The notes beneath the pieces were generated by a model. That model was given only the letters and a program-made list of their open reading frames with translations. It had not been told where the DNA came from and searched no databases. From Nocardiopsis gilva YIM 90087 (GTDB taxonomy: Bacteria; Actinomycetota; Actinomycetes; Streptosporangiales; Streptosporangiaceae): DNA of 64,000 nucleotides. Positions within the stretch are counted from its first letter, which is position 1; each line of letters opens with the position of its first letter. The position numbers and the translations under genes are program-made. Below, in pieces: positions 36,940-45,500 of this stretch. The DNA is taken from assembly GCF_002263495.1 (NCBI RefSeq), contig NZ_CP022753.1, positions 1,426,001 to 1,490,000 on the forward strand. Reading direction: 5' to 3'.

Positions 36940-38406
36940 ATGCATACGTTCGCGCCGACACCGGCTGTTCGGCTCCGCCCTGAGCACCGGGTATACCTCG
37001 GCCTCGACCCCCATGATGGATACAAACGCGTGTGGTCCAAGCCCTCGGACTCTGTCGGTGTCGTAGGGCCGCCGCGTTATGGCAAGACCTCGGGGGTCAT
37101 CATTCCAGCGTTGCTGTATTGGGCGGGACCGGCAGTGTCGACCTCCACCCGTGGCGACATCCTGGACTTCTGCGGAAACTGGCGCGGGAGGATCGCCTCG
37201 GGAAACGGCGGCCGTGTCTACGTCTACGACCCCTTCGAGAGCGAGCACCGGGCGACGTCGATCCGCTGGTCCCCACTGGCCGAGTGTGAGGATCCCAGCG
37301 TCTGCTTTCGGCGTGTACAGGCGATGACGGCCGTGGCTGGGCGAGGGCTGAGCGATGGCGAGCATTGGCGCTCCGGGGCCGCGATGATCCTGCGCGGACT
37401 GTTCCACGCGGCTGCGCTAGCCGGTGATTCGATATCGGAAGTCCGTCGCTGGCTGGCCCGCCAGGAGGTACGTCGTCCCGCTCAGACCATCCGGGCGCAC
37501 CAGAGTGCGGCCGAGGGGTGGGCCGATGATCTGGAGGCGGTGAAGCTGCTGGGGGAGCGCGAACGTGGCAGCTTTTACTCGGTGGCTCGGAACTGCCTGG
37601 AGGCGACCGCCGAGCCGCGCGTGCTGGAAACGTGTTCCGCCACAGACCTTGATGTCGACCACTTCCTTCAGACCAATTCCACCCTCTTCATCGTGGGACC
37701 GAGCCATTTTCAGGACGTGGTTGCCCCGATGATCGTTGGGCTTATCGATTCGATCGCCCAACGGGCCGCCGAACTCGCGGCAGCGCAGGGTGGCCGACTC
37801 GCCCGGCCGCTGTTGCTCGCCCTGGACGAGGTCGCCAACATCGCCCCGCTGAAGAGCCTGCCCACTCTCGTGTCAGAAGGGGGAGGCCGCGGGATCATCA
37901 CGCTGTGGGCCGCGCAGTCGCTAGCGCAACTGCGCGCCCGCTACGGCGCGGAGGAGCAGCAGGCGATCCTGACGGCCACCACCGCCAAGATCATCTATGG
38001 CGGGATGTCGAACGACAGCGACCTGCGCAATATCTCGGCCTGGGCTGGGGAACACAGCGTCCCTGAGCTCACCTTCCACGCGGCGGGTATGGATCCGGCC
38101 TTTGCCGCTCCCGACCGACTGAATCGGCCCGGAGAGTGGAACAGTTCTCGCGCGATTGACGGCGCCAATCCGGCGTACGGGGCCGGCGGCCAAGGCGGCT
38201 TGGGCAGTCCTGCCGACGCGGCGCGCCAGCACTCGATCGGCTCGTCTTACAGGCCGGTTCTGCCCGTTGAGGTGATACAGCAGATGCCGCCACACAATGC
38301 CTGGCTGTGGTGGCAGTCCGAGCCACCGATGCAGGTTGAGACCCGCCCGGCCGGGTTGGTCCCGGAGTACCGGGATGTCAGCGGGTACACCCCGGCTGGC
38401 GGATGA
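36940..38406 (+). CDS. VirD4/TraG-type coupling ATPase
   Basis: This is a 488-residue protein from the ATG at 36940. Walker A is GPPRYGKTSGVIIPALL (K49) and Walker B LLLALDEVANIAPLKSLP (D296), followed by GIITLWAAQSLAQLRARYG, a T4CP hallmark. No N-terminal membrane helices are seen, so it may be recruited by a partner. Coupling proteins pass DNA-relaxase complexes to the channel, yet I find no relaxase gene in the window. Its TGA lies 7 bp before the next ATG. Confidence 0.9.
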   Translation: MHTFAPTPAVRLRPEHRVYLGLDPHDGYKRVWSKPSDSVGVVGPPRYGKTSGVIIPALLYWAGPAVSTSTRGDILDFCGNWRGRIASGNGGRVYVYDPFESEHRATSIRWSPLAECEDPSVCFRRVQAMTAVAGRGLSDGEHWRSGAAMILRGLFHAAALAGDSISEVRRWLARQEVRRPAQTIRAHQSAAEGWADDLEAVKLLGERERGSFYSVARNCLEATAEPRVLETCSATDLDVDHFLQTNSTLFIVGPSHFQDVVAPMIVGLIDSIAQRAAELAAAQGGRLARPLLLALDEVANIAPLKSLPTLVSEGGGRGIITLWAAQSLAQLRARYGAEEQQAILTATTAKIIYGGMSNDSDLRNISAWAGEHSVPELTFHAAGMDPAFAAPDRLNRPGEWNSSRAIDGANPAYGAGGQGGLGSPADAARQHSIGSSYRPVLPVEVIQQMPPHNAWLWWQSEPPMQVETRPAGLVPEYRDVSGYTPAGG

Positions 38407-38413
38407 CGGACGG

Positions 38414-39673
38414 ATGATGAACGAGCACATGCAGCCCCCCGCACCCTCCGAGTCGTCCGCACCGCCACCCTGTTCTCAATGCGGAGCCCCTGCGGCGCGG
38501 GCGTCGTCACGCTTCTGCCGGAATTGCGGCACGCCGCTGGCGACGGCGATTGCTGCACCGGTTGCTCCTAGCCCAGTGGAGCCTCGGGCCGAGGAGGTGT
38601 ACGCGTCCGAAGAGAAGAGGGGCAGGAAGAGGACCGCGCGGCGGCTCGTGGTGATCGGCGGGATTGCCGCCGTCCTGGTCCTGCTGGCGGCAGGACAGCG
38701 ATTGGTGCAGGATCAGCTCTCCAGCCCCGAAGAACCGGTTCGGGAACTGTTGGGCCTGCTAGCTGAGGGGAAGGCCGACGCCATCGCTGACCTCATGGGT
38801 GTCGACTCTCCGCTGATGACCGACGCGGCATTGAAAGACGGGTACACGCCACCGGACGACTTGGCCATCACCGAAGTGACCTATGGAAACGCGGCGGGCA
38901 GCGAAATCGAGGACACTCGGCGCCCCGTGCGTGACTCCGCTGTGGTGGACGTGAGGATCAGGATCGGTGAGGAGACCAGCAAGGCGCGGATCTACGTCAG
39001 ACGAGAGAGCGTCGGATGGTTGCGTGAATGGGAACTGGGCGACCGAATCGACGGTCTGCTGGGCCAGGCGCGGCTCCTGAACGCACACATCGACCGGCTT
39101 GAACTGGCCTCCACGGTCGTCGAGACGGGCGGAGGTTCCCTCGGCGGACTCGCCAGAAGGCAGGGCGAGGTCACTCTGCTGCCCGGTACCTATACGGTCA
39201 GCGTGCCGGACACGCACCCGCTCTTCGGGGGCATGACCACCGAAGTGGTCCTACAGCCAGGCGAACAAGCCCAGAGGGAGTCGCCCTTCGAGACGACCGA
39301 ACTGAAAGTCAAGCCTGAGGCTGTCGCCGAGGTGAAGAGCCAGGTCAGCGACCACCTTCGGAAATGCGCTGAGAGCACCATGCTCAACCCGCCCGGATGC
39401 CCGTTCAACGTCGACCGCGGAGGGACGTACCGGACGGTCGAAGACGTCGAGTGGACGATCATCGACGAACCCCAGATCGAGGTGAGCGCGGCCCCGATCG
39501 ACAGCGGAAACGTGCCTGCCGTTGTGTCGACCACGGACCCGGGCAAGGCAGAGGTTGAGTTCACCTATAGCTACGGTGACGGAGACGCACAGAAGAAAGT
39601 CGTGGAGGTCTCCGTCGAGGGATCCGTGCGTGTGGACAAGGAGGGAGAGATCCGCTGGAGTCGTAGCGGTTGA
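38414..39673 (+). CDS. TcaA/YvbJ-like zinc-ribbon membrane protein
   Basis: This is a 419-residue protein (ATG 38414, or 38417). A cytoplasmic zinc ribbon (CSQCGAP, FCRNCG; residues 19-46) is followed by one transmembrane helix (about 77-95, LVVIGGIAAVLVLLAAG) and an external region with an NTF2-like part and a TcaA-like beta domain (EVTLLPGTYTVSVPDTHPLF). TcaA-type proteins sense or modulate the cell envelope. It is the last gene of the secretion cluster and converges on the DUF397 gene. Confidence 0.7.
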   Translation: MMNEHMQPPAPSESSAPPPCSQCGAPAARASSRFCRNCGTPLATAIAAPVAPSPVEPRAEEVYASEEKRGRKRTARRLVVIGGIAAVLVLLAAGQRLVQDQLSSPEEPVRELLGLLAEGKADAIADLMGVDSPLMTDAALKDGYTPPDDLAITEVTYGNAAGSEIEDTRRPVRDSAVVDVRIRIGEETSKARIYVRRESVGWLREWELGDRIDGLLGQARLLNAHIDRLELASTVVETGGGSLGGLARRQGEVTLLPGTYTVSVPDTHPLFGGMTTEVVLQPGEQAQRESPFETTELKVKPEAVAEVKSQVSDHLRKCAESTMLNPPGCPFNVDRGGTYRTVEDVEWTIIDEPQIEVSAAPIDSGNVPAVVSTTDPGKAEVEFTYSYGDGDAQKKVVEVSVEGSVRVDKEGEIRWSRSG

Positions 39674-39745
39674 GGTTCCTGACGCAGCGGACCTGTCCTA
39701 GCCCGGTTCTCCTCGTCTGAGCCGGGAACGCGATCCGCCAGGTGA

Positions 39746-40012
39746 TCATCCGCGGTCAGGTCTCTTCAGTCTTCCGATGAATCGCGACCACTCTGAGGAG
39801 CCGAAGCCAAGCATCGCGAGGCTTGGGTTCTTAGAGTCACGAATGAAACTTCCTGTGTCAGCGTGCGAGGCTACCTCTACGCACTCTTCGCCTTTGGCGC
39901 TGCTGTAGCTACTCTTACGCCAGTTCATGGTGACCTCCACACAATCCTGGGTGTCACCTCCGCTGTGGCTGCTCTTCGTCCACTGGAGGGGGCGGGTCAT
40001 CGTGCTGCTCAT
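39746..40012 (-). CDS. Tandem DUF397 protein
   Basis: This 88-residue protein contains two DUF397-like units in tandem: WTKSSHSGGDTQDCVEV and WRKSSYSSAKGEECVEVA, the second followed by the usual FIRDSKNP. It overlaps the stop of the upstream HTH gene by 4 bases (ATGA). DUF397 proteins are partners of Scr1/WhiJ-type HTH regulators in actinomycetes, in a toxin-antitoxin-like or developmental regulatory pair. The duplicated unit within one small protein is less usual. Confidence 0.88.
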   Translation of the reverse strand: MSSTMTRPLQWTKSSHSGGDTQDCVEVTMNWRKSSYSSAKGEECVEVASHADTGSFIRDSKNPSLAMLGFGSSEWSRFIGRLKRPDRG

Positions 40013-40866
40013 TCCACTAGCCGGTTCACGAGGCTGGCTATGAGCTCATAGGAGTCTTCGGCACTCAGCACCAACTCTCGCAGCCTGTCGAAGATAAGCG
40101 TATAACTCGCGATTTCGTCTGGTTCTTCTAGGAACAGGCCATTATGAGCGCTATCGATAAAGACCACTGGCTCTTCGTCTTCCGACGGGAAGCTCAGGAT
40201 GGCGAACTGGCCGGTCAGGGCCGGGTGCGATCCGGCCGTGTCGGGGAGGACCTGGACCTTGGCCTTGCCGCGCTTACCGACTTCGACTAGGTGCAGCAAC
40301 TGCTCTGCCATCGCGCTAGGCCGACCGATGACCTTGTTGAGGGCAGCCTGATCGATGATGGCGTGGATGCTTGGAGAGTCGCTGCGGCCCAAGATCTCCT
40401 GACGCGCTCTGCGGGCTTCGAGACGGCGGGTGATCTCAGCATCGTCTGTGATATCGGCACCGCGGAAGATCGCCTCTGCATAGCTAGAGGTTTGCAGCAG
40501 CCCAGGGACCAGCATCCCGCTGTAGAAGCGGAGCTCGGAGGCTCCAGCTTCCAAGCTGGTGTACGACCCTGGCCCGAGGACGTCTGAGTAGCGTGCCCAC
40601 CAGCCCCGAGTGCTGGCCTGTCTGGCCATAGCAACGAGGGCGTCGACTCTCCTGCGGTCGGCCACACCATAGAAGTCGGCTAGGCGTCGGACGTCCGCCT
40701 CCTTCAGGCGTTTCCACTCGCCGCGTTCGAGCCGATGCACCTTGGTGCGGTTCCACCTCATGGCATCGGCGACCTCGTATGCGTTCTTCCCGGAGGCTTC
40801 ACGCATGCGCTTGAGCTCGGCGGACACACGCCGATGCCGGACGGTCTGGCGGGACAAGTCGGTCAT
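40009..40866 (-). CDS. Scr1-type HTH regulator with DUF5753 domain
   Basis: This is a 285-residue protein from the ATG at 40866, preceded by AGAAAGGG. The XRE-type HTH lies at about residues 15-70 (AYEVADAMRWNRTKVHRLER). The C-terminal DUF5753 domain has the typical GMLVPGLLQTSSYAEAIFRG and QLLHLVEVGKRGKAKVQVLP. It is one of the large actinomycete family related to WhiJ/Scr1. Two palindromes in its upstream region are its likely binding sites. Confidence 0.9.
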   Translation of the reverse strand: MTDLSRQTVRHRRVSAELKRMREASGKNAYEVADAMRWNRTKVHRLERGEWKRLKEADVRRLADFYGVADRRRVDALVAMARQASTRGWWARYSDVLGPGSYTSLEAGASELRFYSGMLVPGLLQTSSYAEAIFRGADITDDAEITRRLEARRARQEILGRSDSPSIHAIIDQAALNKVIGRPSAMAEQLLHLVEVGKRGKAKVQVLPDTAGSHPALTGQFAILSFPSEDEEPVVFIDSAHNGLFLEEPDEIASYTLIFDRLRELVLSAEDSYELIASLVNRLVE

Positions 40867-40929
40867 AGCGCCCTTTCTGAGGGAGGCCCGTTGTCTAGCG
40901 ATCCTAGGCACACGGATGAGCGAAGAAAA

Positions 40930-40972
40930 TAGCCATGGCTTTATAGAATCGGTTGAAATTTAGCCATGGCTA
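40930..40972. promoter_or_regulatory. Pair of TAGCCATGGCTA palindromic operators
   Basis: TAGCCATGGCT at 40930-40940 and TAGCCATGGCTA at 40961-40972 start 31 bp (about three helical turns) apart in the AT-rich gap between the divergent HTH gene (start 40866) and the gene at 41043. The spacing places both on one DNA face, so cooperative binding of the Scr1-type regulator and dual control of both genes is likely. Confidence 0.65.
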
Positions 40973-41042
40973 CGTACGCTGAGATGTGAGAGGTCGATCA
41001 CAGCAAGCGATCGACTCCCCAGCATCCCAGGTGGTGACCTGT

Positions 41043-41408
41043 ATGCCCAATTACTTCTCTCCCTCATCCTCGCCCCTGCAGCCCCTCCAGGCCCTCGCCA
41101 AGGAACTGGAAGCGCGGCGACTCGGGGCGACCATCGACGCCTCGGTCTCCGTGGTCGATGCCTATGTCCTCCCCGACTCCTCCCGCTGGCAGCAGGGGCT
41201 GCGCCGAGCATGCGCCCACTACACCCAGCGCGCGATCCTGCGGCCCGACCCCGTCAACGCTCACCCGTGGTGGTGGCTGCTGTGGCCGGGGGAGCGGTTC
41301 AACAACGAGACCGTCGAACCCGAGGTGATCCGCCTCCTCCCCGTCGAAGAGATCGACGAGACCGCGCGACGAATCCGCAACATCCTCATCCTCGACAGCA
41401 CTGAATAA
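41043..41408 (+). CDS. Hypothetical protein divergent from the Scr1-type regulator
   Basis: This is a 121-residue soluble protein from the ATG at 41043, with AGGTGG upstream. It has a helical start (LQALAKELEARRLGATIDAS) and a Trp-rich stretch PWWWLLWPGERFNNETVEP. Small proteins of this kind lie beside Scr1/DUF397 genes in several actinomycetes, as I recall; function unknown. It is presumably controlled by the two operators at 40930-40972. Confidence 0.6.
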   Translation: MPNYFSPSSSPLQPLQALAKELEARRLGATIDASVSVVDAYVLPDSSRWQQGLRRACAHYTQRAILRPDPVNAHPWWWLLWPGERFNNETVEPEVIRLLPVEEIDETARRIRNILILDSTE

Positions 41409-41487
41409 CGCGCCAGAAACCTATCCCACAGACGCTGCGGCCAGCTGCCGAACGTGCAGGGGAAGAGCTGTCCGCTGAGCGCCACCC

Positions 41488-41527
41488 GGGTGTCCGTCCC
41501 GCACGAGGGGACGCGGGACGGACACCC
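41488..41527 (+). terminator. Strong hairpin terminator
   Basis: GGGTGTCCGTCCCGC (41488-41502) and GCGGGACGGACACCC (41513-41527) form a perfect 15-bp stem with a 10-base loop, between the genes ending at 41408 and starting at 41573. Confidence 0.8.
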
Positions 41528-41572
41528 CCTCCACGTTCGACGCCGTTCCACACCCCCGGGAGGGGAAGAAGC

Positions 41573-42070
41573 ATGACCGCACAACCCCTACGCCGGCGCA
41601 CAGCCACCCCAGCCGAACCCGAACACGCCGGCCAATTCACAACGCGCCAGGCCGCCCATCACGCCGGAACAGCTCGCCTGACACCCCGAAAGTCCACTCG
41701 CCATCGGCGCTACGCCGACGCGCCCCCACCCGCCAGCACATCGGACAGATCACGCCTCCCCGGCCCCGGCCGCTATGCCCCGACTCCAACGATTCCTCGC
41801 CAGGCCCCGCGCCAGTCCCGAACGCGTCCACCAGCACACATCGGCGCTCCCACTCGCGCCACCGCCTCCGCACAGTCGAGACGGACGCCGCGTCCCACCC
41901 AGCACTCCAGCGCAGACCGTAGACGTTCCTACCTCGCCAACAAGCACCGCATCCTCCGCGAGACTGCAGGCCCGACCCGCGCGCTGTTCTGTCTCTGGGA
42001 CGAGCTGCCCTACTCCTGCACCATGCTCGCCGTGATGTTCCTAATCCACGCCCTCGACCTCCTCACCTGA
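41573..42070 (+). CDS. Arg/Pro-rich hypothetical protein with conserved C-terminus
   Basis: This is a 165-residue protein with GGGAGGGGAAG before the ATG. Residues 1-110 are Arg/Pro/Thr-rich and probably disordered. The C-terminal 55 residues are folded-looking: RRRSYLANKHRILRETAG, then WDELPYSCTMLAVMFLIHAL, with one hydrophobic helix. A decayed relative of this C-terminus occurs at 52690-52840. A perfect hairpin follows the stop. Function unknown. Confidence 0.55.
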   Translation: MTAQPLRRRTATPAEPEHAGQFTTRQAAHHAGTARLTPRKSTRHRRYADAPPPASTSDRSRLPGPGRYAPTPTIPRQAPRQSRTRPPAHIGAPTRATASAQSRRTPRPTQHSSADRRRSYLANKHRILRETAGPTRALFCLWDELPYSCTMLAVMFLIHALDLLT

Positions 42071-42082
42071 TACCCCCCTGTA

Positions 42083-42122
42083 TTTGGTCCTGTCCAGGAC
42101 TTACGACCTGGACAGGACCAAA
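42083..42122 (+). terminator. Strong hairpin terminator
   Basis: TTTGGTCCTGTCCAGG (42083-42098) and CCTGGACAGGACCAAA (42107-42122) form a perfect 16-bp stem with an 8-base loop, 13 bp after the stop at 42070. Confidence 0.85.
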
Positions 42123-42520
42123 GCGTGCGTGCAGAGAAGATAGAATGCACAGTTCTTCGAGAAACGGAACGCAGCGCTATGTGACGCCGTGGACGCTCCG
42201 ACTCCTGTCAGGAGCGAAAAAGCAGACAGGCATCCGGTATCCATGGTCGAAGTGCGGTAAGTGGAAACGCATCGAAATCGGCGGTTGCACCTCCCCTGAA
42301 TTTCTCTTCCTAGCTCACATTATCGGTGTAGTGGGTTGGTTTTGGAGAATTTTGCAACGAGAATTAGGAGTGCATGAGAGTTTTCCAGCCCTTGGTGATT
42401 GCTCCTACCTGTGACTGGGATTTGGGATTGCTAGCCGGATCGATACGTTGACGTTCATGGCTCTCGATTCAACCTTAACCACAGTGGAGACTAAGGATAC
42501 AGGGAAAAGAATTATGCATG
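42123..42520. other. 398-bp AT-richer gap between convergent genes, no firm gene
   Basis: A plus-strand reading frame of 89 codons (42145-42414) exists but has no ribosome site and no recognisable features; I do not call it. Composition is close to 50% GC and matches the acquired gene to its right. Confidence 0.5.
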
Positions 42521-45500
42521 TTACTCTATTGGGTAGGATTTAGATCCCCGCGCTCGAGGAATCCTCGGGATAGCATTCCGAACGCACTCCTCGATATCGG
42601 GCACATAAATTCCGAGTTTGTTGAGCCAGTCGGCTACCCGAGTGACCGGCTCCCTCATCTTCTGTGCAGTAGTTATGAGCTCGTGGAATGTTACTGATGA
42701 GCGAATACACGCGGAGTCTTCATCGATATGGTCTATCGGTATTATTTTTATCGCGTCAGTAAACCGCAGGTCGTGAGGCAATTTATCGCGTGATGTCGCA
42801 AGTCCAAGCCGAGACATCGCATTAATTATACTGAGCTGGCTCTCTCCGCTTATCTGCGATGCGACGAGTACCCGAGCAAAGGGGACTGGTTGGTTCACTA
42901 GGCTGGTCCAAAGATCCAATGGGCCGAATGGATCTGCGAGTGATTCTTCGAGTGGTGACGTCTTGTTGGGAAGGTGAAGGTGAATATCGAAACCAAATTC
43001 TCGCAATCGACATAGTATTTCACCAAGAGGGCGTTCAGCGTTTCGTGCGGCTTCAAATAGTTCCATATAAAGCAGATCATCAGTCGGGTTGAGGGGTCGG
43101 CCTTCTTCATCGAACAATATATCTAGATCGCTCTCTTTAGTTTTCTTTGGAAAGCGTTTGGGTACTGCAAATCCAAGGTCAGACATGCGCATTGCCGCGT
43201 CTGAAGCAGTGATGTTCAGTCTCTGTGCGATCAATATTATGTCTGCCGGAGAAAGTGGGCGAGCATAACTAAACCACGGCCAGTGTCCATCTCCGGATTC
43301 GCTCAAAGTCCTTATGAGTGATTCGTCTGCAACGGCGGGCAAAGATCTCATATCCGCTTGTATGCCGCATTCCAAAAGCTGTTCGCACGTATCAGAAATC
43401 GACATTTCCAAATTCAGAGCGACGCGGGCTATCGCGCCCGGGGATATATCTCCGTCGCCGTTGGGGAAAAAGGTGATGGATTCACATGTGTATGCCTCTA
43501 GTAGCGCTCCGACTATTGGATTCGAGGCACGACGAATCAAAAAATCAGAGATATCAAATCCACTTTCCCGTAATATACGACCGATTTCAATTATTTCTAT
43601 GTCTAATGTCTTCGCTAGCCATGCAAGTGCATTCGGATCAAGAGAGTTAATTTTGGCTTCTATGATCTTCTCGCATGCGCGACGGCCAACATCTTTCCTG
43701 TCAGAAAATGCCATTAGGAGTTTCGGATGACATTCCAGTATCTCCAGTTCATCCATTCGAAGGATGACCTCTGAGGGTTTGGCATCCATTATCTCAGCCA
43801 CCTCGTAAATTTTATGCACTTTAGGGCTGGACCATCTACTCCGTTCGCTCGATATGGACCTTTTCAGAATTATCTGATCCGAAGGAAGTGCTGGACGGAG
43901 TGGCCCAACATCCGATAGCTGAGGACAGAGCGAGAATAAATCCCGGCGCATTTCTTCTTCTCCGGATGTTAGAATCCTCCATAGGACAATATGATCAGGG
44001 GCAGATCCATCAACGTTTTTCCAGACATCGGTATTTCCCGTGTCGAACTTTCCATAATTTTGGGGAGCGCCAATTTTTGCAATCCCTTGGTCGGCTGGGA
44101 ATATTCCAGTCTTTGAGGTGCGAAGTTCCCCTTTCTTTAGAGGTATTTTGACTTCATGTTTAATAGAGTATTCGGTGATTATGTCAGCGAGTAGGGGGCT
44201 TCCAGAAGCCAGCCGGCAAATCCAGACAAAGCTCAAGATTTGGTTGCCTGATGCGACCAAATCCATGGCTGCCTTCTCCAGCAGTGAGCGCACTTGTTCT
44301 GAAATATCGCTGAGCACTTGGGCACGGTCTGCAGAGAGTTGTTTAGGGAGGTGTGGCCCAGTGAGATTTACGATCACACAGGTAAGTCCCTCTCCTTTTC
44401 GAGAGAAGACTCCGCGTCGTATGTCAGGTTCGACGAATAAGCCATCTACTAAGAGAGCTCCACCGCTATTGCACCAGATCACATTTATGCCATGGGGCGC
44501 TTGGCTCCACTCAACAAGGGGAGTTTCTGCCCTTATTCCTTGTTTATCTGAGAGCCACTCTGTCGGTCGAAACTCACCCGCTGGCCACTCGTGGACTTGG
44601 TAAGCGTCTCGTGCAAGAGTATGGAACTCAGCTATCCCAAGTACTCTCTCGAGTACTCCCACGCATGACCAAGTAGAGTATTCTTCGTCGCCATTTAGGT
44701 AGAGGCGTACATGAGTTCCAGGAGAATCTCCTCGTTCCGTGATTTGAATTATGCGGAATAGATTTCCAGGGCCGTAAATGGAAGCCTCAAGAATAGGCCC
44801 CAAATTGCCATCGCTGCCCATGCGGCAAGTCGTTACGCGGATTTCGTCGGCCAGCATGAAGTAGCTGAGTACTCCGATTCCAAATCGGCTGTTGGGATAC
44901 AGCTTGATCGGAGGATTCATGCTCTCCCACTTTTCCTGTTCCATAAGGAAGTCTGGTTGTTCTGCGAACCGGTCCCCGGCGTGGGAGAAGACTCCACGTA
45001 GCTCAGCCTCGCCCATGCCGACGCCATTGTCGGTACACTCCACGTAACGGCGGCCGTTTTCGTCTACTCCCTGGGTGAACTCGATCCGGCCCTCGTAGTG
45101 CCTGGAGACCGACGAGGTACGGTTCAGGTAATCCGTGCGAGCGCGTCGGTATCTGCAAGCGTCCAGCGCGTTCTGATACAGCTCGCGAATCGCCAGTTCT
45201 CGGTCTTTGTAGAGCTGAACACCTGTCAATAGCTCACGGGCACGACGTTCATCGATACGGAACCGAGCCCAGGCGTCAAATGCGCCCTCGGCCGGGCACA
45301 CTTTGTCTGCTGAGACGCGAATCGGAAGCTGCGGAACAGGCGGATTGACTCGCGAACCTACGGCTCGCTGCAAGTCATGTAGCAGCTCGTCCACACGGGT
45401 CACGTGCTCTCGGAGACCAACGATGACCGCTTCGTGATCACACTTCGCTTTGAGTACAGGCAGCTCATCTGGACCTCCCCACTGGGCCTCGTCTAACGTC

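Noticed and set aside
42145-42414. 89-codon plus-strand frame in the gap after the terminator
   Set aside because: It has no ribosome site and no motif, and follows a strong terminator; AT-rich gaps of this size often hold such frames by chance.
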